In this document: piece after piece, positions 8,766 to 17,691 of the stretch
How the letters are laid out: every line of letters begins with the position of its first letter
Position numbering within the stretch: position 1 is the first letter of the stretch
Assembly: GCA_017525245.1 (NCBI GenBank)
Contig: JAFXTE010000019.1
Location: forward strand, 16,085-80,084
From: Bacteroidales bacterium
GTDB taxonomy: Bacteria > Bacteroidota > Bacteroidia > Bacteroidales > WCHB1-69
DNA length: 64,000 bases
Direction of reading: 5' to 3'
Notes under the pieces: model-generated
Told to the model about the DNA's origin: nothing
The model's database searches: none
The model's input: the letters and a program-made list of their open reading frames with translations, nothing else
Position numbers and translations under genes: made by a program

Positions 8766-8852
8766 CCACTTTTTCGCGAATCATAGGCTCAAACCACACC
8801 GATAATCCCTATTTTACAATGATTTGAACCGATTCTCAGCAAGGATTCTTCA
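8758..8852 (-). repeat. Dispersed ~95-bp repeat carrying a promoter box, copy 2
   Basis: Homologous to 5888-5984. It lies directly downstream of the DUF4143 ATPase fragment and supplies the promoter of the iminopeptidase operon. Confidence 0.7.
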
Positions 8853-8862
8853 CATTTGTTCA

Positions 8863-9114
8863 TCATTTGGCTTCAAATGTCTGGCCGTGGTCTTCAAAAT
8901 AAAACTTGTCGTTGCTCACAAACAGTTTCTTTCCGTGGATGTCGTAACGGTTCACCCGATGAATCATATACGCGTCGCAAAAATAGTTGATATAGTTGAC
9001 AATAGCGGTGGAAGTGATGTTCTCTCCTTGCGATTTCATGTACTTTGCAATGCTATTGGAGGAGATGAGCTTTCCTATGTTGTCTGCCAGAAAACACACG
9101 AGGTTTTTGAGGTT
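8863..9114 (-). pseudogene. C-terminal fragment of an AAA_14/DUF4143 ATPase
   Basis: The minus-strand frame reads NLKNLVCFLADNIGKLISSN and continues through RYDIHGKKLFVSNDKFYFED to a stop at 8863. This is the DUF4143 segment typical of the same ATPase family as the intact gene at 4283-5623. The frame is closed upstream by a TGA at 9136-9138. There is no Walker A/B region and no plausible start other than a GTG at 9097-9099. About 80 of some 400 residues remain, so I call it a remnant. It is not a copy of the intact neighbour, which belongs to a different subgroup. Confidence 0.72.
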
Positions 9115-9177
9115 TGGTGAAACCGCATGAACTCCTCATAACTCCTCTTTTAGTTGCTTATTTCGTACTGACGTTAA

Positions 9178-12100
9178 TTATAAGTCGTCCACGACCTCAC
9201 GCAGGAGTCGTATCACATCATCGGCGGAAATCTGGTTGAACAGGTCGGCATCCTGAAGCAGGGCATCGGCCATGGAACGTTTGTTTTGGTGCAGACGCAG
9301 AATCTTCTCCTCTATGGTTCCGGCGGCGATGAGACGGTAAACGGTGACGGGTCGTTGCTGCCCGATGCGGTGGGCACGATCGCTGGCCTGGTCTTCGATG
9401 GCAGGGTTCCACCAGGGGTCGAGATGGATGACGTAGTCGGCGGCGGTGAGGTTAAGCCCCAGACCGCCGGCTTTGAGGCTGATGAGGAACAACGGCTCGT
9501 CGCCTGTTTGGAACTGCTTCACCAACTTGCTGCGCACTTGCGCCGTCGTGCTTCCGTCAAGGTAAAGGTAGGGAATTCCCGTTTTGTCCAACTCCTCGCG
9601 CACGAGTGCCAGATGGCTTGTGAACTGGCTGAACACCAACGCTCTGTGCCCTGACTCCCGAAGGTTGGCGACAAGTTCGAGAAAAGCCTGTGTCTTGCTT
9701 GACGGGATGTCCAGTTTGGCGTTGACGAATCGCGGATGACAGGCGGCCTGCCGCAGACGGGTGATCTCGGCCAAAGCCTGCAACGTACTGTTAGAACCTT
9801 TCTCTAAGTTGGCGATGGCCTGCTGCCGCAAATTGTCGTAGAGGGCTTTTTCCTCTTCGCTGAGTTCCACCCGCAGCGTGATATCCGTCTTTTCCGGCAA
9901 CTCATTCAGCACATCCTCTTTGGTGCGGCGCAGCAGGAAAGGGGAAAGTATGCGGCGCAACAGCCGTTGTCTTTCCTGGTCGTGGTCCCGCTCAATGGGC
10001 AGGATGAAACGGTCGGAGAACTGCTGGAAAGAGCCCAGCAGACCCGGGTTGGCGAACTGGAAGAGATTCCAGATTTCACTCAAGTGGTTTTGCAACGGGG
10101 TGCCGGTCAGCATGAGGCGGAAGTCGCCCTTCAGGTTCATGGCACTCTTGGAGGTCTGTGTGTCGCGGTTTTTGATGGAGTGTGCTTCGTCAAGGGTGAT
10201 GGTCGTCCACGTGCAGGAAGCCAGCAGTTCGCCTTCCGTCACCAACAGTCCGTATGTGGCCAGCACCACATCGCTGGCTTCAGACTCTTTGACCATCCGT
10301 TCACGGTCAGTGCCGGGCGCGTTCAGCACTTTCACGGTGAGTGCCGGGGCAAACCGCATCAGCTCTTGCTGCCAGTTTAGCAGGACGGAGGTAGGCATCA
10401 GCACCAACTGAGGCCCGAGCGAAGCCCTCGACTGCATCAGGGTGATGCTCTGTAGGGTTTTGCCGAGTCCCATGTCATCGGCGAGACAAGCGCCAGCCCC
10501 CCAGTGCGCCAAGCGGCTCATCCACCGGTAGCCTTCCTCTTGGTAGGGACGCAGCTCCGCATGGATGTTGGCGGGCAGCGGAAATGTCATGGTGTCGGCC
10601 TCCCGGATGCGGTCAATCATTTCACGGAAAGTCTTGTCGGCTTTGATTTTGACACCCACCTCTTCCAAATCAGCTAATTGCATACCGTTCATGGCGGCCA
10701 CTTTCAGTTTTTTGCCACCACGTCCCAAAAGCATCTTTTCAATGGATTGGAGTTGGCGGCGCAGCTGCTCACTGACGGCGATAAATTCGTCCCCTTCCAA
10801 CCGTATGAAGTTGCCCTCGGCATCGCGAAGTCGTTCCATCAGCTCGGCAATTTTCATCTTCTCGCCCGCACCGATTTTCACGTCGCCTTCCAACTCGAAC
10901 CACTGTCCGGCGGAACTGATTTTCAGCTGCATGGCATCACCCATGATCACAGGCCGCAGGACACGCATTTTTACGCCTTGAGGCCACTCCGCGTATGCCG
11001 CTTCAGGATGCTGTCGGATCTGTTCAAGCAGACCGAGGCATCCGGCGGTGTCGAGCAGCCAGTGGTTGTCGTCAATCTGGTCACCGTCGAGTCTGCTCAA
11101 GATAGCCGTCACGGTTGTCTCGTTACGGCTTTCGGCGGCCATGTCACGCTCCGTCTGCACACGCTCGCCGTCAATAGTGGTACTCACAATCTCCATGCCT
11201 TTGCCGGGCTTTTGGTAGGGAGGATTGTCGCCGAAAGGTTTCACTGCCAAGTGGATGCTGAACTCCTGATCCTCATCGGGTGCAATCTGGACGGCAATCA
11301 GTGGTGAGGCTTCCACACGCTTGAGGTCGGTGGCGTTCTTCATCAGCGGACTCATCACCGTGAAGTCACTGCTCAGATCCTGCAGCATGGCAGTGAGCCT
11401 GCTTTTGCTTTCGGCGGGGAAAACGGAGATGTTGCGCAGGAGTTTCAAAATCTTCAATTGGTCGCCGCTGACGTGCGTCACCGTGATTTGCTTGTCGCCT
11501 TGTTCCGTGACGCAGTAGTCGCAGTGAATATTGTTCGTGTCAATGTTCGAGCGTATGGAGAAACCTTCCTTGTAAGGCTGCACCTGCAGTTGCAGCGGTT
11601 CCTCCACAATGTCGATGCGTCCGCCGGTCTGCTCCGAGAACACACGCGGACATCCCGCCAATGCAGCGATAACCTCGTTGCCCTCCAGACTGTAGTCCGA
11701 GCCGCCCCACCCATAATTGTAACTGTCCACCAAAGAGGCCACTTTTCGATCCTGCGGGTTCAGACACTCTTCGAAGCCGAAATTCTTTAAGGCAATGTAA
11801 CGCCCTTTGCTCCAGGTCTTTCCACCGTCTTTTGATTTCTGTAGTTTGGGGCGCACCGTGTAGTTGTCGGTATCCAACATATAAATGACCCTCTCCTGCT
11901 CCATGTCTGGGGAGGATTTCTTCTGGGTATTGCCGGAAGTGCTGTTAATTTTCAGAATCTGGTCAATCACGCGCTCCCATTGTGACGTTTTCTTCACCTC
12001 GGGCATAAGCGGAGTGGCGATGCCTGTTTGGGTCTGTAGCAGCTTCCGCAAGGGTTTCAGCTGGTCAAAATCGTCGCAGAAGAGGCGTTTCAGATAGACG

Positions 12101-13260
12101 AAATCGCTTTTAGAGACAATCTCACCTGCATCGTTGATGGCTTCGGGTTCGGGGTCAAGAATATGGTAGTGCCGCAGAAAAAGCGAAGCCAACAGTAAAT
12201 CCATTTTGTTTTTGCACGACTTGAGTGGATGGTTGCGGTAATATTCATCTATGTCGCCCCGGACAAGTGCGTGCAGCACCATCAGCATGGCGTAGCAGCA
12301 TTCATAGTCAATCACCTGCTTCTTTTTCATCAGTTTTTCGGCGGTTTTCCGGGCTTTGGCGTCATTGACCAGCCCAAGTGCCAAAGCGTAGGCGAAATTG
12401 GTCAGCGAGTCAGCGAAATACAAAGCCTTATCACCGTTCAATATCTCCGTAAATCCTTTCAAGGCTTTCGCAGGTTCGCCCTCATGCAGGTGTTTCAAAC
12501 AGCGCAACCGTATGACCACATCGCTGTCAGATTGCATTTTGGCGAGTATTTTGTCCATTTCCCCTGTTTCTATCAGCACTCTGTTGTAAAGGAAGACGTC
12601 TCGCAAAAAATTCCGGTCGTCTTCGATGAATTCCGGATTGTCAAAGAACACGGCGTTAAGCAATCCCTCGTCCGGCGACATGTTCAGATTCCTCCATTTG
12701 GGAAGGTATTCGTTAAAGAACAGGTTCACAAGAAAATTCTTTTGTAGAAATTGCGAGAAAGCAATGAAGTCCTGCCGGCTGATGAGATGGAGGAGTGATT
12801 CGCGGAAGATGCCACTGAGATGAGCTATAATGCTCCAATTGACTGCTTTCAATTCATCAAGGAAGGGCTGATTGTGAGCAAATTTGGTCACTGCCGTGAT
12901 GAAATGGAGCTTTGCTTCATTCTCATGGGTGTTATAGTAATAGCGGCCATATTTCTGAAGCTTGGAAACATCTTCAGGCTTGATCGTGCGAATCACATCC
13001 GGCCATTTCTCGGGCAATAGCCGTACTGTAGTCGTGCGTCCGTATGCCTGAACTGCTTCACCCGTGACAATCCCTGCCGCGAGCCAACTCTCCGAAGTCC
13101 GAACAATGTGCGCTCTTTGAAGATTATAGTCATGATAAACCCTAAGCAGATCGTGGTAGCTAAAAGATTCCATGGTGCAGGCGAGGGCCTGGAGCGCAGG
13201 ATGCGCCAAGGGCTCGCCATCCCAGGCATGGGGCGTTAAAAGATTTTTGTTTTTTGCCAT
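9178..13260 (-). CDS. SNF2-family helicase/ATPase
   Basis: A 1360-residue protein. The C-terminal ~460 residues are a complete SNF2 motor: Walker A DDMGLGKT near residue 930, DEAH box (LDEAH) near 1023, TGTPLQN, the second RecA lobe with SLKAGGLGLNLT near 1267, and the arginine-finger motif RAHRIGQ. The first ~880 residues have no domain I recognise; they may be helical N-terminally with a bacterial SNF2-associated beta region before the motor. It probably remodels nucleic acid-protein complexes. The start at 13260 (MAKNKNLL) is chosen because the -7 box at 13289-13296 lies inside the longer reading frame, ruling out the upstream ATG at 13374. Confidence 0.92.
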   Translation of the reverse strand: MAKNKNLLTPHAWDGEPLAHPALQALACTMESFSYHDLLRVYHDYNLQRAHIVRTSESWLAAGIVTGEAVQAYGRTTTVRLLPEKWPDVIRTIKPEDVSKLQKYGRYYYNTHENEAKLHFITAVTKFAHNQPFLDELKAVNWSIIAHLSGIFRESLLHLISRQDFIAFSQFLQKNFLVNLFFNEYLPKWRNLNMSPDEGLLNAVFFDNPEFIEDDRNFLRDVFLYNRVLIETGEMDKILAKMQSDSDVVIRLRCLKHLHEGEPAKALKGFTEILNGDKALYFADSLTNFAYALALGLVNDAKARKTAEKLMKKKQVIDYECCYAMLMVLHALVRGDIDEYYRNHPLKSCKNKMDLLLASLFLRHYHILDPEPEAINDAGEIVSKSDFVYLKRLFCDDFDQLKPLRKLLQTQTGIATPLMPEVKKTSQWERVIDQILKINSTSGNTQKKSSPDMEQERVIYMLDTDNYTVRPKLQKSKDGGKTWSKGRYIALKNFGFEECLNPQDRKVASLVDSYNYGWGGSDYSLEGNEVIAALAGCPRVFSEQTGGRIDIVEEPLQLQVQPYKEGFSIRSNIDTNNIHCDYCVTEQGDKQITVTHVSGDQLKILKLLRNISVFPAESKSRLTAMLQDLSSDFTVMSPLMKNATDLKRVEASPLIAVQIAPDEDQEFSIHLAVKPFGDNPPYQKPGKGMEIVSTTIDGERVQTERDMAAESRNETTVTAILSRLDGDQIDDNHWLLDTAGCLGLLEQIRQHPEAAYAEWPQGVKMRVLRPVIMGDAMQLKISSAGQWFELEGDVKIGAGEKMKIAELMERLRDAEGNFIRLEGDEFIAVSEQLRRQLQSIEKMLLGRGGKKLKVAAMNGMQLADLEEVGVKIKADKTFREMIDRIREADTMTFPLPANIHAELRPYQEEGYRWMSRLAHWGAGACLADDMGLGKTLQSITLMQSRASLGPQLVLMPTSVLLNWQQELMRFAPALTVKVLNAPGTDRERMVKESEASDVVLATYGLLVTEGELLASCTWTTITLDEAHSIKNRDTQTSKSAMNLKGDFRLMLTGTPLQNHLSEIWNLFQFANPGLLGSFQQFSDRFILPIERDHDQERQRLLRRILSPFLLRRTKEDVLNELPEKTDITLRVELSEEEKALYDNLRQQAIANLEKGSNSTLQALAEITRLRQAACHPRFVNAKLDIPSSKTQAFLELVANLRESGHRALVFSQFTSHLALVREELDKTGIPYLYLDGSTTAQVRSKLVKQFQTGDEPLFLISLKAGGLGLNLTAADYVIHLDPWWNPAIEDQASDRAHRIGQQRPVTVYRLIAAGTIEEKILRLHQNKRSMADALLQDADLFNQISADDVIRLLREVVDDL

Positions 13261-13288
13261 ACTGTGGTTTCCAATTATGATGAAAGAG

Positions 13289-13296
13289 CAAAGATA
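13289..13296 (-). promoter_or_regulatory. Promoter -7 box of the SNF2 gene
   Basis: TATCTTTG on the minus strand, 28 bp upstream of the chosen start. It decides the start codon. Confidence 0.65.
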
Positions 13297-13386
13297 GACA
13301 ATAATTCGTTGTCGCGATATGGGGATACAAGATTTGGAGATGCAAAATTTGGCGTCTGGGAGTGCCTTTTGCAATTTTACTCTAAT

Positions 13387-14319
13387 TCAGATACCATCCA
13401 CAAACGGCGCCAACACCATTTTCCACAAACGATTCCCGAACTGCCGCACAAACGGGATGGTATAGCGTTTGCCACCGAAGCCCTGGTACAACCTTGCCAC
13501 ATTCGGATTTGAAGAACCGTTGAAGTCAAGGAGCTGGTCCGATTCGGCGTGGTCGCGGATGTAGGTGTCAAGGAGCAGGAACATGGGTTTGCTTTCCGAA
13601 AGTTGGTTGTCGCGACCGGAGAACCAGAACCAGCGGCGGTTGCCGTCCTTCACGAACAAGGCACCGGCCGCTAATTTGCCATCGTTTGTCCGCACACCAT
13701 AGATTTCTAAGAGATTGTGTTCCAGCAAATAATCAGCTATGTGCTGTAATCTTGCATAATCTTCATTCTGAAATTGGACAGAACTCTCGGCTCCTTTGTT
13801 TTCTCTGAACAACACAATAATGTCAGACACCTTTTCTTCCTGTATCGTCACCCTACTCTGCAATTTTTGTGCTGCCTTGACATTGCGCTTCGTGTTCTCA
13901 TGGAACTGGCTATAAAGCTCCTTATAAGCAAGATGCAACGAAAGCGAATGTGAAACGAACTCATACTCCCAATGTCCTGATTCTGTTTTTTCATTCATCA
14001 GCACATCGGCCAAAACATAATGTCTGGAAATCTCATGCAGAAAAACAGCCGTTTTTTGAGGTGTGATTTCATGCTCTGAGAAAATGCCCATCTGTGGCAG
14101 GAAGAAGGGCGTGTAAACATATTTTAACACTCCTTTTTTTCGGGTCGGAAGCGGCATTACAGTTTCGTAATCGTTCTCAACCAGTGCGTGCCAAGTGTCG
14201 CCGCCAGTGAGCAGATTTAACAGTTCGTATTCTGCCAATACATTAGAGGACAAACTGTTGCGAACAGCCTGATTCCATTTTTCAGGCTCTATTTCGGAAT
14301 GTTTCAGAAAACGAATCAT
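13387..14319 (-). CDS. GNAT/FemAB-like acyltransferase
   Basis: A 310-residue soluble protein with the FemAB/Acetyltransf_6 layout. An N-terminal half carries short aromatic beta strands (YVYTPFFLPQMGIF). A central helix pair comes next, and a C-terminal GNAT-like half holds AAGALFVKDGNRRWFWFSG and LLDFNGSSNPNVARLYQGFG. Members transfer aminoacyl or acetyl groups, for example to peptidoglycan or polysaccharide. The acceptor here is unknown. The ATG overlaps the TAA of gpsA by one base (TAATG), so translation is coupled to gpsA. Confidence 0.75.
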   Translation of the reverse strand: MIRFLKHSEIEPEKWNQAVRNSLSSNVLAEYELLNLLTGGDTWHALVENDYETVMPLPTRKKGVLKYVYTPFFLPQMGIFSEHEITPQKTAVFLHEISRHYVLADVLMNEKTESGHWEYEFVSHSLSLHLAYKELYSQFHENTKRNVKAAQKLQSRVTIQEEKVSDIIVLFRENKGAESSVQFQNEDYARLQHIADYLLEHNLLEIYGVRTNDGKLAAGALFVKDGNRRWFWFSGRDNQLSESKPMFLLLDTYIRDHAESDQLLDFNGSSNPNVARLYQGFGGKRYTIPFVRQFGNRLWKMVLAPFVDGI

Positions 14320-15365
14320 TAGACAAAATGTTCGGCTATACGCTTCATTTCAGACGAAACATTGTTGTTTTCGTACAGAATGCCGTAAATAGTTTCCACA
14401 ATCGGGATGTCTGCACCGATTTTCTTGTTGATTTCATGGACACAGCGGCAGGCGGTGTATCCTTCCGACACCATGCGCAATTCCAGCAATGACACGCGCA
14501 CGGACAGCCCGTGGCCGATCATGATGCCGAACAGACGGTTACGGCTGAAGGTGGAGTAGGCGGTCACCAACAAGTCACCGAGATAGACGGAGTCGGAAAT
14601 ATGGCGGTTTTCGTTCGGATAGACCTGAGACACAAAGTATTTCATCTCTTTCAGGCAGTTGGCTACATAAGCGGCGATGAAGTTGTCGCCGTAGCCGAGA
14701 CCGCTGTAGATGCCCGCGCCGAGGGCATAAATGTTTTTCAGCACGATGGACAGCTCCGCACCCATTACGTCGTTTGAGACGGAAGTGCGGCAGTAGCGGG
14801 TGGTGAAGAATTTAGCGACTGTTTCGGCTAATTCCGTATTTGTGGAGGCTGCTGTCAGGAAGGTGAACTTCTCTTGCGCAATCTCCTCTGCGTGAGACGG
14901 TCCGCTGATGATGCATAGCTGCTCTATCGGCACTTTGAACTGCGATTGCATGTAATCGCTGATGAGCTGCATGGTTTCGGGAACAATACCTTTAACTGCA
15001 AGAATGATCTTCTTTTTCGACAGCTGTGAGCGTTTCAGCGGCTCCAAAGTCTTGTGCAAATAGGCTGACGGGGTGACAATAATCACATAGTCGGCACGCG
15101 AGACCGTGCTTTTGATGTCTGTACTTACCTTAACATCATCAGGATTGATGAAGACTGAGCTGAGATATTTGGGGTTGTGACCGTATTTGACGATGCTTTC
15201 CGCGACTTCCTCTTTGCGTACCCACCAGTGGATGTGTTCCAGATTCACCGAGATAATCTTGACAATAGCTGTCGCCCAGCTACCGCTGCCGATTACCGCC
15301 ACGCGGTACCGGGCGCGCAATTTCCTGCTGCGCGGAACTATTGCCGAAGATGTATGCTCGCTCAT
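14319..15365 (-). CDS. gpsA: Glycerol-3-phosphate dehydrogenase [NAD(P)+]
   Basis: A 348-residue cytoplasmic enzyme that reduces dihydroxyacetone phosphate to sn-glycerol 3-phosphate for phospholipid synthesis. The dinucleotide-binding loop is VAVIGSGSWATA near residue 23. The substrate-binding signature LSIVLKNIYALGAGI contains the conserved catalytic Lys, and SGPSHAEEI is also present. Length is close to the family norm (~335) with a short basic N-terminal extension. It is first in a two-gene unit with the GNAT-like protein, and its own -7 box is at 15389-15396. Confidence 0.94.
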   Translation of the reverse strand: MSEHTSSAIVPRSRKLRARYRVAVIGSGSWATAIVKIISVNLEHIHWWVRKEEVAESIVKYGHNPKYLSSVFINPDDVKVSTDIKSTVSRADYVIIVTPSAYLHKTLEPLKRSQLSKKKIILAVKGIVPETMQLISDYMQSQFKVPIEQLCIISGPSHAEEIAQEKFTFLTAASTNTELAETVAKFFTTRYCRTSVSNDVMGAELSIVLKNIYALGAGIYSGLGYGDNFIAAYVANCLKEMKYFVSQVYPNENRHISDSVYLGDLLVTAYSTFSRNRLFGIMIGHGLSVRVSLLELRMVSEGYTACRCVHEINKKIGADIPIVETIYGILYENNNVSSEMKRIAEHFV

Positions 15366-15388
15366 CTTTTTAACTTTTTTTAAGCGTG

Positions 15389-15396
15389 CAAAAATA
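15389..15396 (-). promoter_or_regulatory. Promoter -7 box of gpsA
   Basis: TATTTTTG on the minus strand, 23 bp upstream of the gpsA ATG. Confidence 0.6.
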
Positions 15397-15482
15397 CACT
15401 ATTTTTTGGTACTTTTGTTGTTTAATTTCGTTTGTTCTTCTACTTGTTGATAATGAAGACTTTAGACTTGAAACCTGAAACC

Positions 15483-15521
15483 AAAAGACGGACGACCCCT
15501 TTCGGAATCATCCGTCTTTTT
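15483..15521 (-). terminator. Terminator downstream of ackA
   Basis: Perfect 10-bp arms AAAAGACGGA (15483-15492) and TCCGTCTTTT (15511-15520) enclose a further partly paired core. It lies 23 bp after the ackA stop and before the gpsA promoter. Confidence 0.75.
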
Positions 15522-15543
15522 GTATAAACCGTAAAAACTTGTT

Positions 15544-16740
15544 TTACAGCAAATTATAAGTATCCGTTGCTATCACTAATTCCTCATTGGTGGTCACAAC
15601 AACCAGCTTCGTAGTGGAGTCGGGAGTCGAAATAATGCCATCCTCGCCACAGTATTTCTGGTTGGCTTCGGGGTCGAGTTTCGCTCCGATCCATTCCAGA
15701 TTCTCGCAAATCTTCTCGCGTTGGAACCAGGCGTTCTCACCAATACCACCGGTGAAAAGGATAACATCCACACCGCCCATAGCCGCAGCATAGGCGCCGA
15801 TGTACTTGCGCACGCGGTAGGCGAACATGTTGAAGGCATCGGTGCTGCGTTCATCGCCAGCATCGCGTCCTGCGCGGATGTCGCGCATATCAACGCTCTT
15901 GCCGGAAATGCCCAACAAACCGCTCTTCTTGTTGATGAGAGTGTTCATCTCCTTGGTGTTCAGTCCTTCCGTATCCATGATGTAGAGCAGGGCTCCGGCA
16001 TCAAGGTCACCCACGCGGGTACCCATCACCAGACCTTCCACTGGAGTGAAACCCATGGAGGTGTCAATAGATTTGCCGTCTTTAATTGCGCAGATGGAGG
16101 CGCCGTTGCCGAGGTGGCAGCTCACAATCTTGGCTTTTTCGTAAGGGATACCAGCTATTTCAGCCGCTTTCGGGCCGACATACTTGTGGCTTGTGCCGTG
16201 GAATCCATATCTGCGGATTTTCTTCTCGCTGTAGTATTCAAACGGAAGCGCATACAGGAAAGCTTCGGGCGGCATCGTCTGGTGGAAAGAGGTATCGAAC
16301 ACGCCGACGTGCTTCACATTGGGGAGCAGTTTCTTCATGGCATCGATACCAGTGAGGCTGGCGGGATTGTGCAGAGGAGCCAGGGCGCAAAGTTTCGCGA
16401 TTTCCTCGCGCTCCTTGTCCCCGATAACCACGCTTTCCTTGAAGAATTCACCGCCGTGCGCCACGCGGTGACCCACTGCTCCGATTTCGTCCAACGACTT
16501 AATGACCCCATGCTCAGGATCAGTCAACATATTGAGAACCAATTTGATACCTTCCTCGTGGGTCGGAATGGGAGTTTGCACATAGCATTTCTCCTTGCCG
16601 ACGGGCTTGTGGGTGAACTCACCCATTTCAAGACCGACGCGCTCAACCAAACCTTTCGCCAAAAGTTCGGGTTGCGGTTCCATCTCCAACAGTTGGTATT
16701 TGATGGAGGAACTACCGCAGTTAAGTACTAATATTTTCAT
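15544..16740 (-). CDS. ackA: Acetate kinase
   Basis: A 398-residue cytoplasmic kinase that interconverts acetyl phosphate + ADP and acetate + ATP, the ATP-yielding step of acetate fermentation. The N-terminal signature LVLNCGSSSIKYQ and the second signature GFHGTSHKYV are intact, as are HLGNGAS and the C-terminal FTGGIGEN. The start at 16740 (MKILVL) matches the family N-terminus; a -7 box at 16789-16796 excludes the upstream in-frame ATG. Its usual partner pta is not adjacent but at 40325, on the other strand. Confidence 0.97.
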   Translation of the reverse strand: MKILVLNCGSSSIKYQLLEMEPQPELLAKGLVERVGLEMGEFTHKPVGKEKCYVQTPIPTHEEGIKLVLNMLTDPEHGVIKSLDEIGAVGHRVAHGGEFFKESVVIGDKEREEIAKLCALAPLHNPASLTGIDAMKKLLPNVKHVGVFDTSFHQTMPPEAFLYALPFEYYSEKKIRRYGFHGTSHKYVGPKAAEIAGIPYEKAKIVSCHLGNGASICAIKDGKSIDTSMGFTPVEGLVMGTRVGDLDAGALLYIMDTEGLNTKEMNTLINKKSGLLGISGKSVDMRDIRAGRDAGDERSTDAFNMFAYRVRKYIGAYAAAMGGVDVILFTGGIGENAWFQREKICENLEWIGAKLDPEANQKYCGEDGIISTPDSTTKLVVVTTNEELVIATDTYNLL

Positions 16741-16788
16741 ATTCAATAATTTGATGATAACTTTTTTACTTTCGTAAATATTGCAGGG

Positions 16789-16796
16789 CAAAGATA
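16789..16796 (-). promoter_or_regulatory. Promoter -7 box of ackA
   Basis: TATCTTTG on the minus strand, 48 bp upstream of the ackA ATG. Confidence 0.65.
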
Positions 16797-16858
16797 CATT
16801 TTTTTTGTGAATAGTGAATTGTGATTAGTGAGCGGTCATTAGTATTATTAGTTGTACA

Positions 16859-17617
16859 TCACTCTTCACCTCGGAGAATATCGGCAACGTGAATGATTCC
16901 GACATCCACATTGTGTTGCATTTTATAAGCATCTAAAAGTTGCAAACAGTGAATATCCGTTGAAGTGATGTATTCTGCTCCTTGATTGTAGGCTCTAAGC
17001 ACAATCTCCCCCGTCATCTTTTCAGCGGCATCAGGGTTGAGCATGGCAAAACGTCCGTTTGCCCCGCAGCAACAGTTTTTCGTTTCAGTGTCTTCAATCA
17101 AATCCAGCCCTTTCGTATTACGGAGCAAAATTTCAGGAGCGTTGTTGTTAGGATAGAGGTGCTTGGCAGAACAGGACTTGAAATAGAATACCCTGTGGTT
17201 GAATTTGTTGTTTAAGGATTCAATATGCAACACATTGACAATATAGTCGCACAATTCCCGTACATTGTTGACAAATGCATTCAGTTCATTGGGAAGGGTA
17301 GCGTTTTTCAGGATCAAATCGAAATGGCGCCGCATGAAACCTGCGCAAGCAGCATCGGGAATCACCACCGGAAACTTGGACTTGTGCAGTACACAATATT
17401 CCGTATAGGATTTAATAACTTTGTCGGCAAGTTCTTTGGCGTACTGTAGTTCCCCTTCCATAAAGAAACGGCGACCACAACAAGTGCTTTCCATGTCATA
17501 GTGACAGAACTGGTTCAGACGATTGAGGACGGTAATCACACTGGAAACCGTATCCGCCTGAAACAAATCCATCTGGCACGGAACGTATAGAAACACTGTC
17601 TGTTGCGAATCGCTCAT
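16859..17617 (-). CDS. LutA/YkgE-like CCG-domain (Fe-S)-binding protein
   Basis: A 252-residue protein with two Cys-rich CCG domains: STCCGRR (Cys46-Cys47) with Cys91, and KSC (Cys149) with NCCCGANGRF (Cys182-184). The pattern is that of LutA (lactate utilisation) and heterodisulfide reductase subunit B, which bind a non-cubane or ordinary Fe-S cluster. The usual lutB and lutC partners are absent from both sides, so the redox partner is unknown. The next upstream gene on the strand is nrdJ, 74 bp away across a palindrome. No -7 box is seen between them, so co-transcription with nrdJ is possible. Confidence 0.78.
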   Translation of the reverse strand: MSDSQQTVFLYVPCQMDLFQADTVSSVITVLNRLNQFCHYDMESTCCGRRFFMEGELQYAKELADKVIKSYTEYCVLHKSKFPVVIPDAACAGFMRRHFDLILKNATLPNELNAFVNNVRELCDYIVNVLHIESLNNKFNHRVFYFKSCSAKHLYPNNNAPEILLRNTKGLDLIEDTETKNCCCGANGRFAMLNPDAAEKMTGEIVLRAYNQGAEYITSTDIHCLQLLDAYKMQHNVDVGIIHVADILRGEE

Positions 17618-17655
17618 ATTATGGTTATTGGTTATAGGTTATTGGTTATTGAGGT

Positions 17656-17685
17656 TGTAGAGACGTGCCTTGGCATGTCTCTACA
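17656..17685. repeat. 30-bp palindrome family, core TGCCTTGGCA
   Basis: TGTAGAGACG, a 10-nt core, then TGTCTCTACA (one mismatch from the family arm). It sits between nrdJ and the CCG-domain gene. Confidence 0.85.
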
Positions 17686-17691
17686 ATGTTA

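Noticed and set aside
13261-13374. N-terminal extension of the SNF2 protein to 13374
   Set aside because: The extension (MQKALPDAKF...) spans a clear -7 promoter box at 13289-13296, so it should not be translated from that transcript.
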